DNA of 40,838 bases from Candidatus Cloacimonadota bacterium (GCA_018400535.1 JAGYMQ010000100.1:1-40838), one strand, 5' to 3'. Positions 9,205 to 18,867 are shown, counted from the stretch's first letter. Notes: generated by a model not told the origin, from the sequence alone. Translations and numbers: made by a program.

Positions 9205-12200
9205 ATGTACAAGAAATTTGATGTAAAAGAAAAAGCTTCCCAAATGGAAAAAAGAATTCGCCTATTTTGGGAAAAAAATGAAATCGCCAAAAAAAGTGAA
9301 AATTTTCGGGAAAAGGCAAAAAAATTTGTCTTCTTTGAAGGACCACCTACTGCAAACGGTATGCCAGGGATTCATCACATTATCGCCCGCACCTTGAAGG
9401 ATTCGGTCTGTCGTTACAAAACGATGCAAGGTTATCAGGTTAGAAGAAAAGCTGGTTGGGACACGCACGGATTACCTGTGGAGATCGAAGTGGAAAAAAG
9501 GTTGGGTCTCAAAGACAAAAAACAGGTGGAAGATTACGGTATCGAAAAATTTAATGATCAGTGCAAAAATTCTGTTTTTTCCTACGAAAAAGAATGGCGG
9601 GAAATGACTAAGATAATGGGCTATTGGATTGATCTTGATAATCCTTACATAACTCTGAAGAATGATTATATTGAAACAGTCTGGTGGATCTTGAACGATT
9701 TTTTCCAAAAAGGTCTAATCTACAAAGGACATAAAATTGTGCCTTACTGTCCCAGTTGTGGAACACCGCTCTCCAGTCATGAAGTTGCACAAGGATATGC
9801 CGAAACTGAAGATCCGTCCATCTTTATCAAATTCAAAGCAAAAAGTTGGAAAAACACTTATTTCCTTGCCTGGACGACAACGCCCTGGACACTAATTTCC
9901 AACGTCGCTCTGGTTGTTCATCCAGAAGCAAAATATATAAAGATCAAGCTAAACGATGAATTCCTGATCTTAGCAAAAGCAAGATTGGATGTAATTGATG
10001 AAGATTTTGAGATCATCGAGGAAATGAACGGTGTTGAACTTGAAAAAGAAGAATATGAACAGCTTTTTACCTTTATCAAACCAGATAAAAAAGCATTTTT
10101 CGTTGGATTGGCAGATTACGTGACTATGGATGAAGGAACAGGCGTCGTTCACACTGCACCAGCTTTTGGACAAGATGATTATGAACTGGGCAGAAAATAT
10201 GATCTTCCTGTCATTCAGCCAGTTGATCCTGAAGGAAAATTCAATGAACAGATCACAGATTGGAAAGGAATCTTTGTGAAAGAAGCTGATAAAGGCATCA
10301 TACGAAATCTGAAAGAACGAAATCTTTTATACAAAAGAAAACAAATTTTGCACAGCTATCCTTTCTGCTGGCGTTGTGACAGTCCACTCATCTATTATGC
10401 ACGATCCAGCTGGTATATCAAAACCAGCGATTATAAAGAACAAATGCTGAAAAATAACAAAGAAATCAATTGGTATCCCGATTTTGTGGGTGAAAAACGA
10501 TTTGGTGAATGGCTGGAAAACAACGTTGACTGGGCGATCTCACGAGATCGTTTCTGGGGAACACCGCTTAATGTTTGGGTTTGTGATGAATGCGGAAGCC
10601 TGGAAAGTGTTGACTCCATCCAGACTTTGCGTCAAAAAGGAAAGATGAAAGATGGCTCAGATATTCCTGAAGATATTGAATTACACCGTCCCTACGTTGA
10701 TGACATCGAGATGACCTGTTCCAAATGCGGTGGCAAAATGAAACGTACTCCCGAAGTTATTGACTGCTGGTTCGATAGCGGTTCGATGCCCTTTGCACAA
10801 TGGCATTATCCTTTCGAAAATAAGGAAAAATTCGAAAAAGAACTTTTCCCAGCTGATTTTATCAGCGAAGGAATCGATCAAACACGTGGCTGGTTCTACT
10901 CATTACTGGCGATTTCCACGATCTTGACCGGAAAATCTTCCTACAAAAATGTGCTAGTCAACGATATGATCCTCGATGCAAAAGGTCAAAAAATGAGCAA
11001 GCGCAAAGGAAATGCCGTTGATCCAATGCGTTTGATGCAAGATCACGGTGCGGATGCAATTCGCTGGTTTTTATTGGCTGTCAGTCCGCCTTGGATACCT
11101 ACTAAATTCGATGAAAAAGGGGTGCAAGAGATCGTGAATAAATTTTTTGGAACACTCAAAAATGTATATTCTTTCTATATCACTTACGCAAATATTGACG
11201 ATTTTGATGCAAATAATCATCGTTTTCAATCTGAGAAAAAATTTGAGATCGACAAATGGATCATTTCCAAATTGAATAATCTGATCAAAACTGTTCGCAC
11301 AAATAACGAAAAATATAATTTTACGAAAACCGTGCGCTCCATTCAAGATTTTGTCGTGGACGATCTGAGCAATTGGTATGTTCGCCGCAGTCGTCGGCGC
11401 TATTGGGAAATGGAATTAACAGAAAGCAAAAAAGAAGCCTATCTCACTTTACACCACGTTTTGGTAAAAGTTTGCAAATTGATGGCACCTTTTGCACCTT
11501 TCCTTGCAGAAGAGATTTTCACGAATTTAACAGGCAAAGAAAGCGTTCATTTAGAAGATTATCCACAAGCAAATGAGAAAATTATCTATCCTGAACTGGA
11601 AAAAGAAATGGATGTAGTGATCAAATTGGTTTCTTTGGGCAGAGCAGCGCGAAATGACTGTCAGATAAAAGTGCGTCAAACACTGGGCGATTTTTTTGTG
11701 CCGGCAAAATATCGTTCTTTGATCCAGCGCATGGAAGAACTGATCAAAGAAGAGATCAACGTGAAGAACATCAAATACATTTCAGGCAAAGATGACTTTG
11801 TTACTTATGAGATCAAACCAAATTATAAAATGATGGGGCCAAAATTCGGTAAACATGTAAAACACATTGCAAACGCTTTGCAAAAATCTGATGCAAACAA
11901 GATCGTAGATTCGATCCATTCGGGAAAAGATTATTATCTGGAAATTGATGGCAGCACCTTTCACATTGAAGAAGAAGATCTTTTGATAAACACAAAGAAC
12001 AAAGGAAATTTCGTGTTTGAAGCTTTAAACCAAGATATTTTTGTAGCATTGGATAAAACGCTGAACGATGAATTGATCGCCGAAGGACTCGCACGCGAAT
12101 TGGTCAATAAAATCCAAAATACGCGTAAAGAAAAGGATCTGGACATTATGGATCGAATCAATATTTTTTACACAGCAGAAAAGAACATTCAGAATATTTT

Positions 12201-12339
12201 CTTCCAATTCGCAGAATATATCAAAGCAGAAACCTTGACCGATTCTTTCCATTGCTGCGATGCATCTCATGAAGATATGCTAAAATGGGATATCAACGGT
12301 AATGAAGTATTTATGACTGTGGAAAAAAATGAAAAGTAA
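9205..12339 (+). CDS. ileS: Isoleucyl-tRNA synthetase (IleS2, eukaryotic-like type)
   Basis: IleRS charges tRNA-Ile. The 1044-residue protein is class I: the HIGH signature appears as GIHH (residues 55-58) within GPPTANGMPGIHHIIARTLK, and KMSKR is at 596-600. Between them lie the editing domain (WTTTPWTLISN, DEGTGVVHTAPAFGQDDY) and CxxC pairs CDECG and CSKCGG near residues 460-515. The PPTANGxPGIHH form marks the IleS2 clade (eukaryotes and some bacteria), which as a class tolerates mupirocin better than IleS1. The C-terminal part is the long helical anticodon-binding region. An in-frame ATG follows a weak site, GAGGTTACG. DUF1015 follows after 84 nt. Confidence 0.96.
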   Translation: MYKKFDVKEKASQMEKRIRLFWEKNEIAKKSENFREKAKKFVFFEGPPTANGMPGIHHIIARTLKDSVCRYKTMQGYQVRRKAGWDTHGLPVEIEVEKRLGLKDKKQVEDYGIEKFNDQCKNSVFSYEKEWREMTKIMGYWIDLDNPYITLKNDYIETVWWILNDFFQKGLIYKGHKIVPYCPSCGTPLSSHEVAQGYAETEDPSIFIKFKAKSWKNTYFLAWTTTPWTLISNVALVVHPEAKYIKIKLNDEFLILAKARLDVIDEDFEIIEEMNGVELEKEEYEQLFTFIKPDKKAFFVGLADYVTMDEGTGVVHTAPAFGQDDYELGRKYDLPVIQPVDPEGKFNEQITDWKGIFVKEADKGIIRNLKERNLLYKRKQILHSYPFCWRCDSPLIYYARSSWYIKTSDYKEQMLKNNKEINWYPDFVGEKRFGEWLENNVDWAISRDRFWGTPLNVWVCDECGSLESVDSIQTLRQKGKMKDGSDIPEDIELHRPYVDDIEMTCSKCGGKMKRTPEVIDCWFDSGSMPFAQWHYPFENKEKFEKELFPADFISEGIDQTRGWFYSLLAISTILTGKSSYKNVLVNDMILDAKGQKMSKRKGNAVDPMRLMQDHGADAIRWFLLAVSPPWIPTKFDEKGVQEIVNKFFGTLKNVYSFYITYANIDDFDANNHRFQSEKKFEIDKWIISKLNNLIKTVRTNNEKYNFTKTVRSIQDFVVDDLSNWYVRRSRRRYWEMELTESKKEAYLTLHHVLVKVCKLMAPFAPFLAEEIFTNLTGKESVHLEDYPQANEKIIYPELEKEMDVVIKLVSLGRAARNDCQIKVRQTLGDFFVPAKYRSLIQRMEELIKEEINVKNIKYISGKDDFVTYEIKPNYKMMGPKFGKHVKHIANALQKSDANKIVDSIHSGKDYYLEIDGSTFHIEEEDLLINTKNKGNFVFEALNQDIFVALDKTLNDELIAEGLARELVNKIQNTRKEKDLDIMDRINIFYTAEKNIQNIFFQFAEYIKAETLTDSFHCCDASHEDMLKWDINGNEVFMTVEKNEK

Positions 12340-12359
12340 CTCGAGACCCCAATCTCGAG
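12340..12359 (+). other. Small hairpin after ileS
   Basis: CTCGAGA and TCTCGAG form a 7-bp stem with a CCCCAA loop directly after the ileS stop codon. There is no T-run behind it, so it is not an intrinsic terminator; it may be an mRNA 3'-end or stability element. Confidence 0.35.
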
Positions 12360-12423
12360 ATGATCACATCGCTGATCGATATGCTCAATTTTGGAATGTT
12401 GAGTTACAAAAAGGAGATAAATT

Positions 12424-13668
12424 ATGGCAAAAATTAAAGCATTCAAGGGACTGCGTCCCAAACCTGACCGCATCAAAGACGTCGCTTCACCACCCTATGA
12501 CGTTCTAAATTCTGACGAAGCACGTGAACAGGTAAAAAATCGTCCGTTCAGTTTTTTGCATGTCGTGAAACCTGAAGTCGATCTTCCCACAAATATCGAT
12601 CTGTATGACGAAAAAGTCTACCAGATGGGGAAAAAGAATCTTGATAAATTGATCGATGAGGAAATTATGATCCAGGATGAACAACCATGTTTCTACCTTT
12701 ATCGGCTCGTGATGGGAAATGTTGATCAGATTGGAATCGTCGCTGGTGTTTCCATCGAAGATTATGAAAAAAATATTATCAAAAAACACGAACACACTCG
12801 TGCGAAAAAAGAAGCCGACCGCATCAAGCATGTCGAAACGCTGAATGCAAACACGGGTCCCGTTTTCCTCACTTATCGAGCACGTGTTGATATCAATGAG
12901 ATCGTGAATGAACAGACCAAAAATCCACCACTCTATAACTTTGAAACAGACGATGGGATCAAACATATTTTCTGGAAAATTGACGATGAAACGATCATCA
13001 AAACACTTACCAATACATTCGCCAACATAGATCATCTTTATGTGGCAGATGGACATCATCGTTCGGCTTCTGGAACACAAGTGGGCATCAAAAAGCGACA
13101 AAACAATCCCAATCACACCGGCAAGGAAGAATATAACTATTTTCTCTCTGTAATTTTTCCCCACGATCAATTATACATTATGGATTACAATCGCATCGTC
13201 AAAGATTTGAACGGATTATCAACAAAAGAATTTCTATTGCGAATTCAGGATAAATTCAGCGTTGAACCTTATTCCAATGCAGAACCCTATCATCCTGAAA
13301 ATCTGCATTATTTTGGAATGTATTTGGATGGAACCTGGTACAAATTGCAACCGATTCCAGGAACTTTTCCCGAAAATGATCCCGTCCTTTCACTCGATGT
13401 GTCAATTTTGATGGAAAATCTCCTGTCGCCAATTCTGAATATTGGTGATCCGCGCAAAGATGACAGAATTGATTTTGTCGGAGGAATTCGAGGATTACAA
13501 GAACTGGCGCGTCGTGTCGATTCTGGAGAAGCTGTTGCTTTTTCGATGTATCCCACTTCCATCGAGCAATTGATGACAATCGCTGATGCCGGTGAAGTGA
13601 TGCCACCAAAATCCACCTGGTTTGAACCAAAACTGCGTTCTGGAGTGATCGTCCATTTGTTGGATTGA
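12424..13668 (+). CDS. DUF1015 family protein
   Basis: The 414-residue protein starts FKGLRPKPDRIKDVASPPYD, the signature N terminus of DUF1015, and carries HTRAKKEADRIKH (about 122-134) and the motif DGHHRSASG (about 209-217). DGHHR-type motifs also occur in ParB/Srx-fold kinases such as the free serine kinase SerK, so a kinase-like role on a small molecule is conceivable, but that is inference. I recall DUF1015 genes standing next to serine biosynthesis genes in some anaerobes; here the neighbours are ileS and rimO. AAAAAGGAGATAAATT precedes the ATG, a strong ribosome binding site. Confidence 0.85.
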   Translation: MAKIKAFKGLRPKPDRIKDVASPPYDVLNSDEAREQVKNRPFSFLHVVKPEVDLPTNIDLYDEKVYQMGKKNLDKLIDEEIMIQDEQPCFYLYRLVMGNVDQIGIVAGVSIEDYEKNIIKKHEHTRAKKEADRIKHVETLNANTGPVFLTYRARVDINEIVNEQTKNPPLYNFETDDGIKHIFWKIDDETIIKTLTNTFANIDHLYVADGHHRSASGTQVGIKKRQNNPNHTGKEEYNYFLSVIFPHDQLYIMDYNRIVKDLNGLSTKEFLLRIQDKFSVEPYSNAEPYHPENLHYFGMYLDGTWYKLQPIPGTFPENDPVLSLDVSILMENLLSPILNIGDPRKDDRIDFVGGIRGLQELARRVDSGEAVAFSMYPTSIEQLMTIADAGEVMPPKSTWFEPKLRSGVIVHLLD

Positions 13669-13702
13669 TTACAACAGAATTTAGAAAATCATTTTTTTGA
13701 TT

Positions 13703-13752
13703 AGCCAAACTTCAAAACAGACGGATTGAGAAGTTTGGCTGATATTTTTTTT
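13703..13752 (+). terminator. Terminator-like hairpin in front of rimO
   Basis: AGCCAAACTT (13703-13712) and AAGTTTGGCT (13731-13740) form a perfect 10-bp stem with an 18-nt loop, followed by GATA and eight T residues (13745-13752). The T-run ends 3 nt before the rimO ATG at 13756. It can end DUF1015 transcripts; its position also makes it a possible attenuator of rimO. Confidence 0.65.
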
Positions 13753-13755
13753 GAA

Positions 13756-15030
13756 ATGAAAAAATATGCAATTATCAGCTTGGGTTGCTCCAAAAATCTG
13801 GTAGATAGCGAGCAATTTTCTGCCATTTTGGATGCTGCTGATTATCAACGCACAGAAGAATTGAACGAAGCTTCAGTCATCATAATCAATACCTGCGCTT
13901 TTATTTTACCGGCGAAAAAAGAATCGATTGAAACGATCTTGGAAATGGCGGATTGGAAGATTAACGGCAAATGTGAAAAATTAATCGTAACTGGCTGTAT
14001 GATCAAAAGATATAAAAATGAACTTGCGCAAACTATTCCTGAAATCGATGAAATTATCGAGTTAAAAGATTTTGAAAAATTCGCTCAAATTTTCCACAGC
14101 CAATCATCCAACACAAGAAATCTCCTCACACCACCTCATTATGCTTATCTTCGCATCAGCGACGGTTGTAATAACAATTGCAGCTATTGCATTATTCCCC
14201 AAATTCGAGGAAAATTGAAAAGTGTGCCTATTTCAGAATTGATCAAAGAAGCGAAAAAACTAATAGAAAACGGTGTGAAAGAATTGATCATCACGGCGCA
14301 GGATAGCGCTGCTTATGGCATTGATATCTATCATGAATTCAAATTGGTTGAACTATTGCAAGCACTTGAAAAAATTCCTAACCTACAATGGATCAGGCTA
14401 TTATATCTTCATCCAGCCCATTTATCTCAACAAATTATTGGACATATTGCAAAATCAGAAAAAATCCTGCCTTATTTTGAAATCCCTATTCAGCATATCA
14501 ATGACAGAATTCTGAAAAGAATGAACCGCAAAATTGATAAAAAAAGGATCGAAGATATAATTTATGAGATCCGGAGAAAAATTCCGCGAGCGATAATCAG
14601 AACCTCGCTTATCACTGGATTTCCAGGTGAAAATGAAGCAGATTTTGAAGAATTGAAGAATTTCATCAAAAAGACCAAATTTGAACGCTTGGGTGTTTTT
14701 TCATATTCGCGGGAGGAAAACACAAAAGCAGCTGAAATGCCAGATCAAGTTCCAGAAAACATTGCTGAAATAAGAAAACAAGAATTAATGGAAATTCAAG
14801 CAGATATTTCAGAAAATTTTCTCGCTGGTTTGATTGGACAAAAAATCGATGTGATCATTGACGAAATCGCTGAAGAAAGAGAATTTGCCTATGTTGGACG
14901 CAGTTATTTTGACGCTCCCGAAATTGATGGTGTAGTATATATCGAATCAGGCAATGCAGAGATTGGAAAGATTGTAACCGTCCAGATAATTGATAGCTGG
15001 GAATATGACCTGGTTGGGAGAATTATCTGA
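13756..15030 (+). CDS. rimO: Ribosomal protein S12 methylthiotransferase RimO
   Basis: RimO is a radical-SAM enzyme that methylthiolates an Asp of ribosomal protein S12. The 424-residue product has the N-terminal UPF0004 domain starting KYAIISLGCSKNLVDSEQ, the radical-SAM cluster ligands C138-x3-C142-x2-C145 in SDGCNNNCSYCIIP, and a C-terminal TRAM-like domain (about 360-424). NLVDSE and the SCS-type motifs separate it from MiaB. I chose the ATG at 13756 because the RimO family starts exactly there; an in-frame TTG at 13726 would add 10 residues lying in the hairpin. No Shine-Dalgarno sequence is visible, since the T-run occupies that place. Confidence 0.93.
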   Translation: MKKYAIISLGCSKNLVDSEQFSAILDAADYQRTEELNEASVIIINTCAFILPAKKESIETILEMADWKINGKCEKLIVTGCMIKRYKNELAQTIPEIDEIIELKDFEKFAQIFHSQSSNTRNLLTPPHYAYLRISDGCNNNCSYCIIPQIRGKLKSVPISELIKEAKKLIENGVKELIITAQDSAAYGIDIYHEFKLVELLQALEKIPNLQWIRLLYLHPAHLSQQIIGHIAKSEKILPYFEIPIQHINDRILKRMNRKIDKKRIEDIIYEIRRKIPRAIIRTSLITGFPGENEADFEELKNFIKKTKFERLGVFSYSREENTKAAEMPDQVPENIAEIRKQELMEIQADISENFLAGLIGQKIDVIIDEIAEEREFAYVGRSYFDAPEIDGVVYIESGNAEIGKIVTVQIIDSWEYDLVGRII

Positions 15031-15060
15031 AATGGATTTTTTCCTCGCAGGAATTTGATG

Positions 15061-15092
15061 TTCTAATGATCTAACGATCTTTCTAATGATCT
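15061..15092 (+). repeat. Short direct repeat upstream of recQ
   Basis: TTCTAATGATCT occurs twice (15061-15072 and 15081-15092) with AACGATCT between. It lies in the 89-bp gap between rimO and recQ and could be an operator half-site pair or chance in AT-rich DNA. Confidence 0.35.
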
Positions 15093-15119
15093 TTTGTTAA
15101 TTTTTACTTTGAGGGGAAA

Positions 15120-17501
15120 ATGATGATCGAGAGTGGACAGGCAAGTATTTATTATATATTAAAAAATATTTTTGGTCACAATGAGTTTCGTCCTTATCAG
15201 AAAGAAATCATCCAGCATATTCTGGTTAAAAAAGATACACTCATAATAATGCCGACAGGAAGCGGGAAATCTCTCTGTTATCAACTTCCAGCGCTCGTGT
15301 TTAAAGGAATAACGATCGTTATCTCACCGCTGATCTCATTAATGAAAGATCAAGTGGAACAACTCAGGGAAATTGGAGTATCAGCAATTTTTTTGAATAG
15401 TTCACTTTCTAATAGCGAATATCAATTTAACATAAAATTGATCTTACAAAAACAGGTGAAATTGGTTTATCTTGCACCGGAAGGAATATTGACGCCGAAT
15501 GTCCTGAAAGTTTTTTCCCAAGTAAAAATTGACTGTGTAACCATCGACGAAGCACATTGCATTTCTGAATGGGGACACGATTTCCGTCCTGAATATCGAC
15601 AATTGGTTAAAGTTCGGAAACTTTTTTCCAAAGCAGTATGCGTGGCTTTGACAGCAACCGCAACTCCCCGAGTTCAAAAAGACATCAAAGATACTCTCAA
15701 TTTTCAAACTTCGAATGAATTCATATCCAGCTTCAATCGCAAAAACCTCTATTTGCAGATCATTCCCAAGAAAAAGCCATTAAATCAAACGCTTGAATTT
15801 TTGAAGAAATTTCCTGATCAATCCGGAATAATTTATTGTTTCACTCGCAAGCAAGTTGATAAACTTTCTGCAATACTGGAAGAGAAAGGATTTTCCGTGA
15901 AACCTTATCATGCGGGTTTGAAACCTGAAGAACGAAAAAAAAACCAGGAACTTTTTATCAAAGATGATGTGCAGATAATCGTGGCGACCATCGCTTTTGG
16001 AATGGGAATAAATAAACCAAATATCCGTTTTATTCTGCATTACGATCTTCCTAAAAACATCGAAGGTTATTATCAGCAGATCGGAAGAGCGGGACGCGAT
16101 GGATTAAGATCATACTGCTTATTGCTTTTCAGTTATGGTGATATTGGCAAGATCAGATATTTCATCAATCAAAAAGAAGGACAAGAAAAGCGCGTAGCTT
16201 ATATGCACCTCGATTCTATCGTAAACCTTTGTGAAACGGAAAGTTGCCGCAGGATTCCGCTATTAGAGTATTTCGGCGAAGATTATGATCAGAAAAATTG
16301 CGGAATGTGCGATAATTGCGAAGAAAAATCAAAAGAATTGACTGATATCACAATTCCCGCCCAAAAGTTTCTTTCCTGCATAAAGCGAACAGGAGAATAT
16401 TTCGGAGCTGCTCACATTATCGCAGTTTTGCGCGGTTCAAAAAGAAAAAAAGTTCTGGAACAGAATCATGATCAGCTTTCCACTTATGGAATTGGAGAAG
16501 ATCTTTCCAGAAAACAATGGCATCATCTATCTCGTCAATTTTTACGAAAGCATTTGATCGAAAAAGACCATCAATATGGTAGTTTGAAGATCACGAAAAA
16601 GGGATGGAAAGTATTGAGAAATGAATCAACTGTCGAAGGTAGATTGATCGAAGAAGAAGCAAAATACAAAAAGATCAATGAGATTGATTATGACTATGAT
16701 CATGCATTATTTGAACGACTTCGCAAGAAGAGAAAAGAAATTGCTTCTGCTTCTGGTTTGCCGCCTTACATGATTTTTCATGATAGAGCTTTGATCGAGA
16801 TGTGTGCCTATTTTCCTCAAAATGAAATCAATTTCAAGAAGATCAACGGTGTGGGACAAAAAAATTCTGAAAAATATGGAGAACAATTTATAGAAATTAT
16901 CAGGAAATACTGTCTGGAATTCAAGATAGAAATCCAACACAAACAAGAAAAAAACAAAAATCAATCAAAATTGACTGATTCTCAGAAACCTCCAAAATAT
17001 GTGCAGGTATGCAATGCCTATAATTCTGGCAGTTCTTTCGATGAACTAAAAATTCAATTCAATGTGAAACGTTATTCTTTATTGAATTTTTTCAGGAAAT
17101 TTGTGGAAGAGGGAAAATCGTTACGCGATCCAGAAAATTTCCTGCAATTTTCTGAATCATCCCAAAATATGAGAATTAAAGTTCTCGAATATTTTGAAAA
17201 ATTTGGAACTGAACTGCCAACGGTCTATCAGAAGATTCAAGGAAAAATATCATACAATGAACTCACAGTTCTGAAAATTTATTATCTGGCAAAACAAAAG
17301 CTTCAGGATCAAAAAAATTTACCTTTCCATGAAATACGGAAAAAATTTCCCAATGCTTATGAAAAATGGACAGAAGAAGATGATAATTTGTTGAAAGCAA
17401 CTTATCAAAAAAACCAAAATATAGATATCTTAGCAAAACTTTTCCAACGCAAAAAAAGTGCGATCAGGTCGAGATTAAAAAAATTTGGCTTGATAAAATG
17501 A
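15120..17501 (+). CDS. recQ: ATP-dependent DNA helicase RecQ, long form
   Basis: RecQ unwinds DNA 3' to 5' in recombination and replication repair. The 793-residue protein is longer than the 609 residues of E. coli RecQ. Order of parts: Walker A MPTGSGKSLCYQ (44-55), DEAH box TIDEAHCISEWGHDFRPEY (about 141-159), helicase C domain with QQIGRAGRDG (about 319-328), the RQC zinc site (Cys in CETESC and NCGMCDNC), winged helix, an HRDC domain (about 535-605) and a C-terminal part with HTH-like segments. The last 45 residues, starting WTEEDDNLLKATY, look SANT/Myb-like. GAGGGG precedes the ATG; ATG at 15123 is an alternative. Confidence 0.93.
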   Translation: MMIESGQASIYYILKNIFGHNEFRPYQKEIIQHILVKKDTLIIMPTGSGKSLCYQLPALVFKGITIVISPLISLMKDQVEQLREIGVSAIFLNSSLSNSEYQFNIKLILQKQVKLVYLAPEGILTPNVLKVFSQVKIDCVTIDEAHCISEWGHDFRPEYRQLVKVRKLFSKAVCVALTATATPRVQKDIKDTLNFQTSNEFISSFNRKNLYLQIIPKKKPLNQTLEFLKKFPDQSGIIYCFTRKQVDKLSAILEEKGFSVKPYHAGLKPEERKKNQELFIKDDVQIIVATIAFGMGINKPNIRFILHYDLPKNIEGYYQQIGRAGRDGLRSYCLLLFSYGDIGKIRYFINQKEGQEKRVAYMHLDSIVNLCETESCRRIPLLEYFGEDYDQKNCGMCDNCEEKSKELTDITIPAQKFLSCIKRTGEYFGAAHIIAVLRGSKRKKVLEQNHDQLSTYGIGEDLSRKQWHHLSRQFLRKHLIEKDHQYGSLKITKKGWKVLRNESTVEGRLIEEEAKYKKINEIDYDYDHALFERLRKKRKEIASASGLPPYMIFHDRALIEMCAYFPQNEINFKKINGVGQKNSEKYGEQFIEIIRKYCLEFKIEIQHKQEKNKNQSKLTDSQKPPKYVQVCNAYNSGSSFDELKIQFNVKRYSLLNFFRKFVEEGKSLRDPENFLQFSESSQNMRIKVLEYFEKFGTELPTVYQKIQGKISYNELTVLKIYYLAKQKLQDQKNLPFHEIRKKFPNAYEKWTEEDDNLLKATYQKNQNIDILAKLFQRKKSAIRSRLKKFGLIK

Positions 17502-17520
17502 GCTATTTGAAAATTTTAGT

Positions 17521-17709
17521 ATGAAAAGATTTTTTATGAAAAGAAAAGTAACTTTGAAAAATTCTTCGCTTGAAGAAATTATCGATGAACTAAAAAATTC
17601 CGCTGATCTGATAGAAAAATTGATCAAGATTCATATCTTTGTCTCGAAAAGGACAAACAGAGAATTTGCTCTGGATTATGATCAAAATCTTCTGGATATG
17701 CGAAATTGA
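17521..17709 (+). CDS. Hypothetical small protein, 62 residues
   Basis: This small reading frame starts 19 nt after recQ and encodes a charged, helical-looking product (EEIIDELKNSADLIEKLIKI in the middle). Its third-position base use resembles the flanking genes. No domain was recognised. The upstream sequence has no clear ribosome binding site for the ATG at 17521; an ATG at 17536 is another possible start. It may be translated by coupling with recQ. It could also be a chance open frame. Confidence 0.45.
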   Translation: MKRFFMKRKVTLKNSSLEEIIDELKNSADLIEKLIKIHIFVSKRTNREFALDYDQNLLDMRN

Positions 17710-17755
17710 TCATATAAAATAATGATATTTCAATTTAATTTTATCAGGAGTTTCT

Positions 17756-18760
17756 ATGAATAAAAAAATTGCTGTAACTGGAATCAAACCGACTGGAATT
17801 CCACATATTGGAAATTATTTCGGTGCGATCAAACCAGCTCTGGAACTAACAAAAGAATATGATGCTCGCTATTTCATTGCCGATTATCATGCGCTGAATT
17901 CGATCAAAGATCCGAAATTATTACAAGAAATGACTTATGAAGTGGCAGCTACCTGGCTCGCTTGCGGACTCAATCCCAAAAGATCATTGGTCTATCGACA
18001 ATCGCAGGTGCCAGAAACCTTTGATCTCACTTCCATTTTGATGGCTTTCACCCCCAAAGGCTTGATGAACCGCGCCCACGCTTACAAAGCAAAGCTCGCA
18101 GAAAATGAAGAACTAAAACGCGATCCCGATGATGGAGTCAATATGGGATTATTTTCCTATCCTGTTTTGATGGCAGCAGATATTTTACTTTTTGACGCTG
18201 ATGTCGTGCCTGTTGGCAAAGATCAAGCACAACATCTGGAAATGACGGTTGATATTGCGCAAAGCATCAATCACAATTATCAGAAAGAACTTCTAAAAAT
18301 TCCACAAGCGCTCATTCGCAAACAAACTGAGACGGTCATTGGCTTGGATGGAAGGAAGATGAGCAAAAGTTATGACAATACGATCCCTCTTTTTCTGCCA
18401 ACAAAAAAAATGAGAAAGTTAGTGATGAAAATTGTGACAAATTCTCAGACTGTGGAAGAACGGAAAGATCCCGAAACCTGCAATATTTTTGCATTGTATA
18501 AACTTTTTGCCACACCAAAAGAGCAAGAGAAAATGAAAATCCGTTATCGTGCTGGTGGAATGGGCTGGGGTCATGCCAAACAGGCATTATTTGAAAAAAT
18601 GGAAGAAACAATATCTCCTATCCGCAAAAAATATGATGAGATAATTTCTGACAAACAATATATCGATGAGATTCTGGCTGCGGGTTCACAAAAAGCACGA
18701 GAAATAGCAGCAGAAAAAATTCAATCTTTAAAAAACGAGCTGGGTTTGGGAACAGCGTGA
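17756..18760 (+). CDS. trpS: Tryptophanyl-tRNA synthetase
   Basis: TrpRS charges tRNA-Trp. The 334-residue length is normal. The class I signatures are GIPHIGNYFGAIK (HIGN at 17-20) and GRKMSKSYDN (KMSKS at 201-205); the tryptophan-pocket and ATP-binding stretch YPVLMAADILLFDADVVPVG is intact, and DQAQHLEMTVDIA follows. TCAGGAG stands 6 nt before the ATG. It lies 46 nt after the small hypothetical gene and about 107 nt before secG. Confidence 0.96.
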   Translation: MNKKIAVTGIKPTGIPHIGNYFGAIKPALELTKEYDARYFIADYHALNSIKDPKLLQEMTYEVAATWLACGLNPKRSLVYRQSQVPETFDLTSILMAFTPKGLMNRAHAYKAKLAENEELKRDPDDGVNMGLFSYPVLMAADILLFDADVVPVGKDQAQHLEMTVDIAQSINHNYQKELLKIPQALIRKQTETVIGLDGRKMSKSYDNTIPLFLPTKKMRKLVMKIVTNSQTVEERKDPETCNIFALYKLFATPKEQEKMKIRYRAGGMGWGHAKQALFEKMEETISPIRKKYDEIISDKQYIDEILAAGSQKAREIAAEKIQSLKNELGLGTA

Positions 18761-18812
18761 TATCACTAAAAGAGATTTTCTGTTAGAATAAAATGGACAA
18801 AGAAATTTTGAG

Positions 18813-18841
18813 TTGACACAGAAAAGTAAAAAATAAATCTG
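18813..18841 (+). promoter_or_regulatory. Promoter candidate for secG and tRNA-Leu
   Basis: TTGACA (18813-18818), a 17-nt spacer, then AATCTG (18836-18841). The eight bases ending there, TAAATCTG, match TAnnTTTG at all but one fixed position. It stands 26 nt before the secG start codon. Confidence 0.5.
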
Positions 18842-18867
18842 GCAAACACTAAAAGAGAGGTGTGATA

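Noticed and set aside
12384-12410. CTCAA/TTGAG hairpin before the DUF1015 gene as terminator
   Set aside because: The stem is only five pairs and no T-run follows; probably chance.
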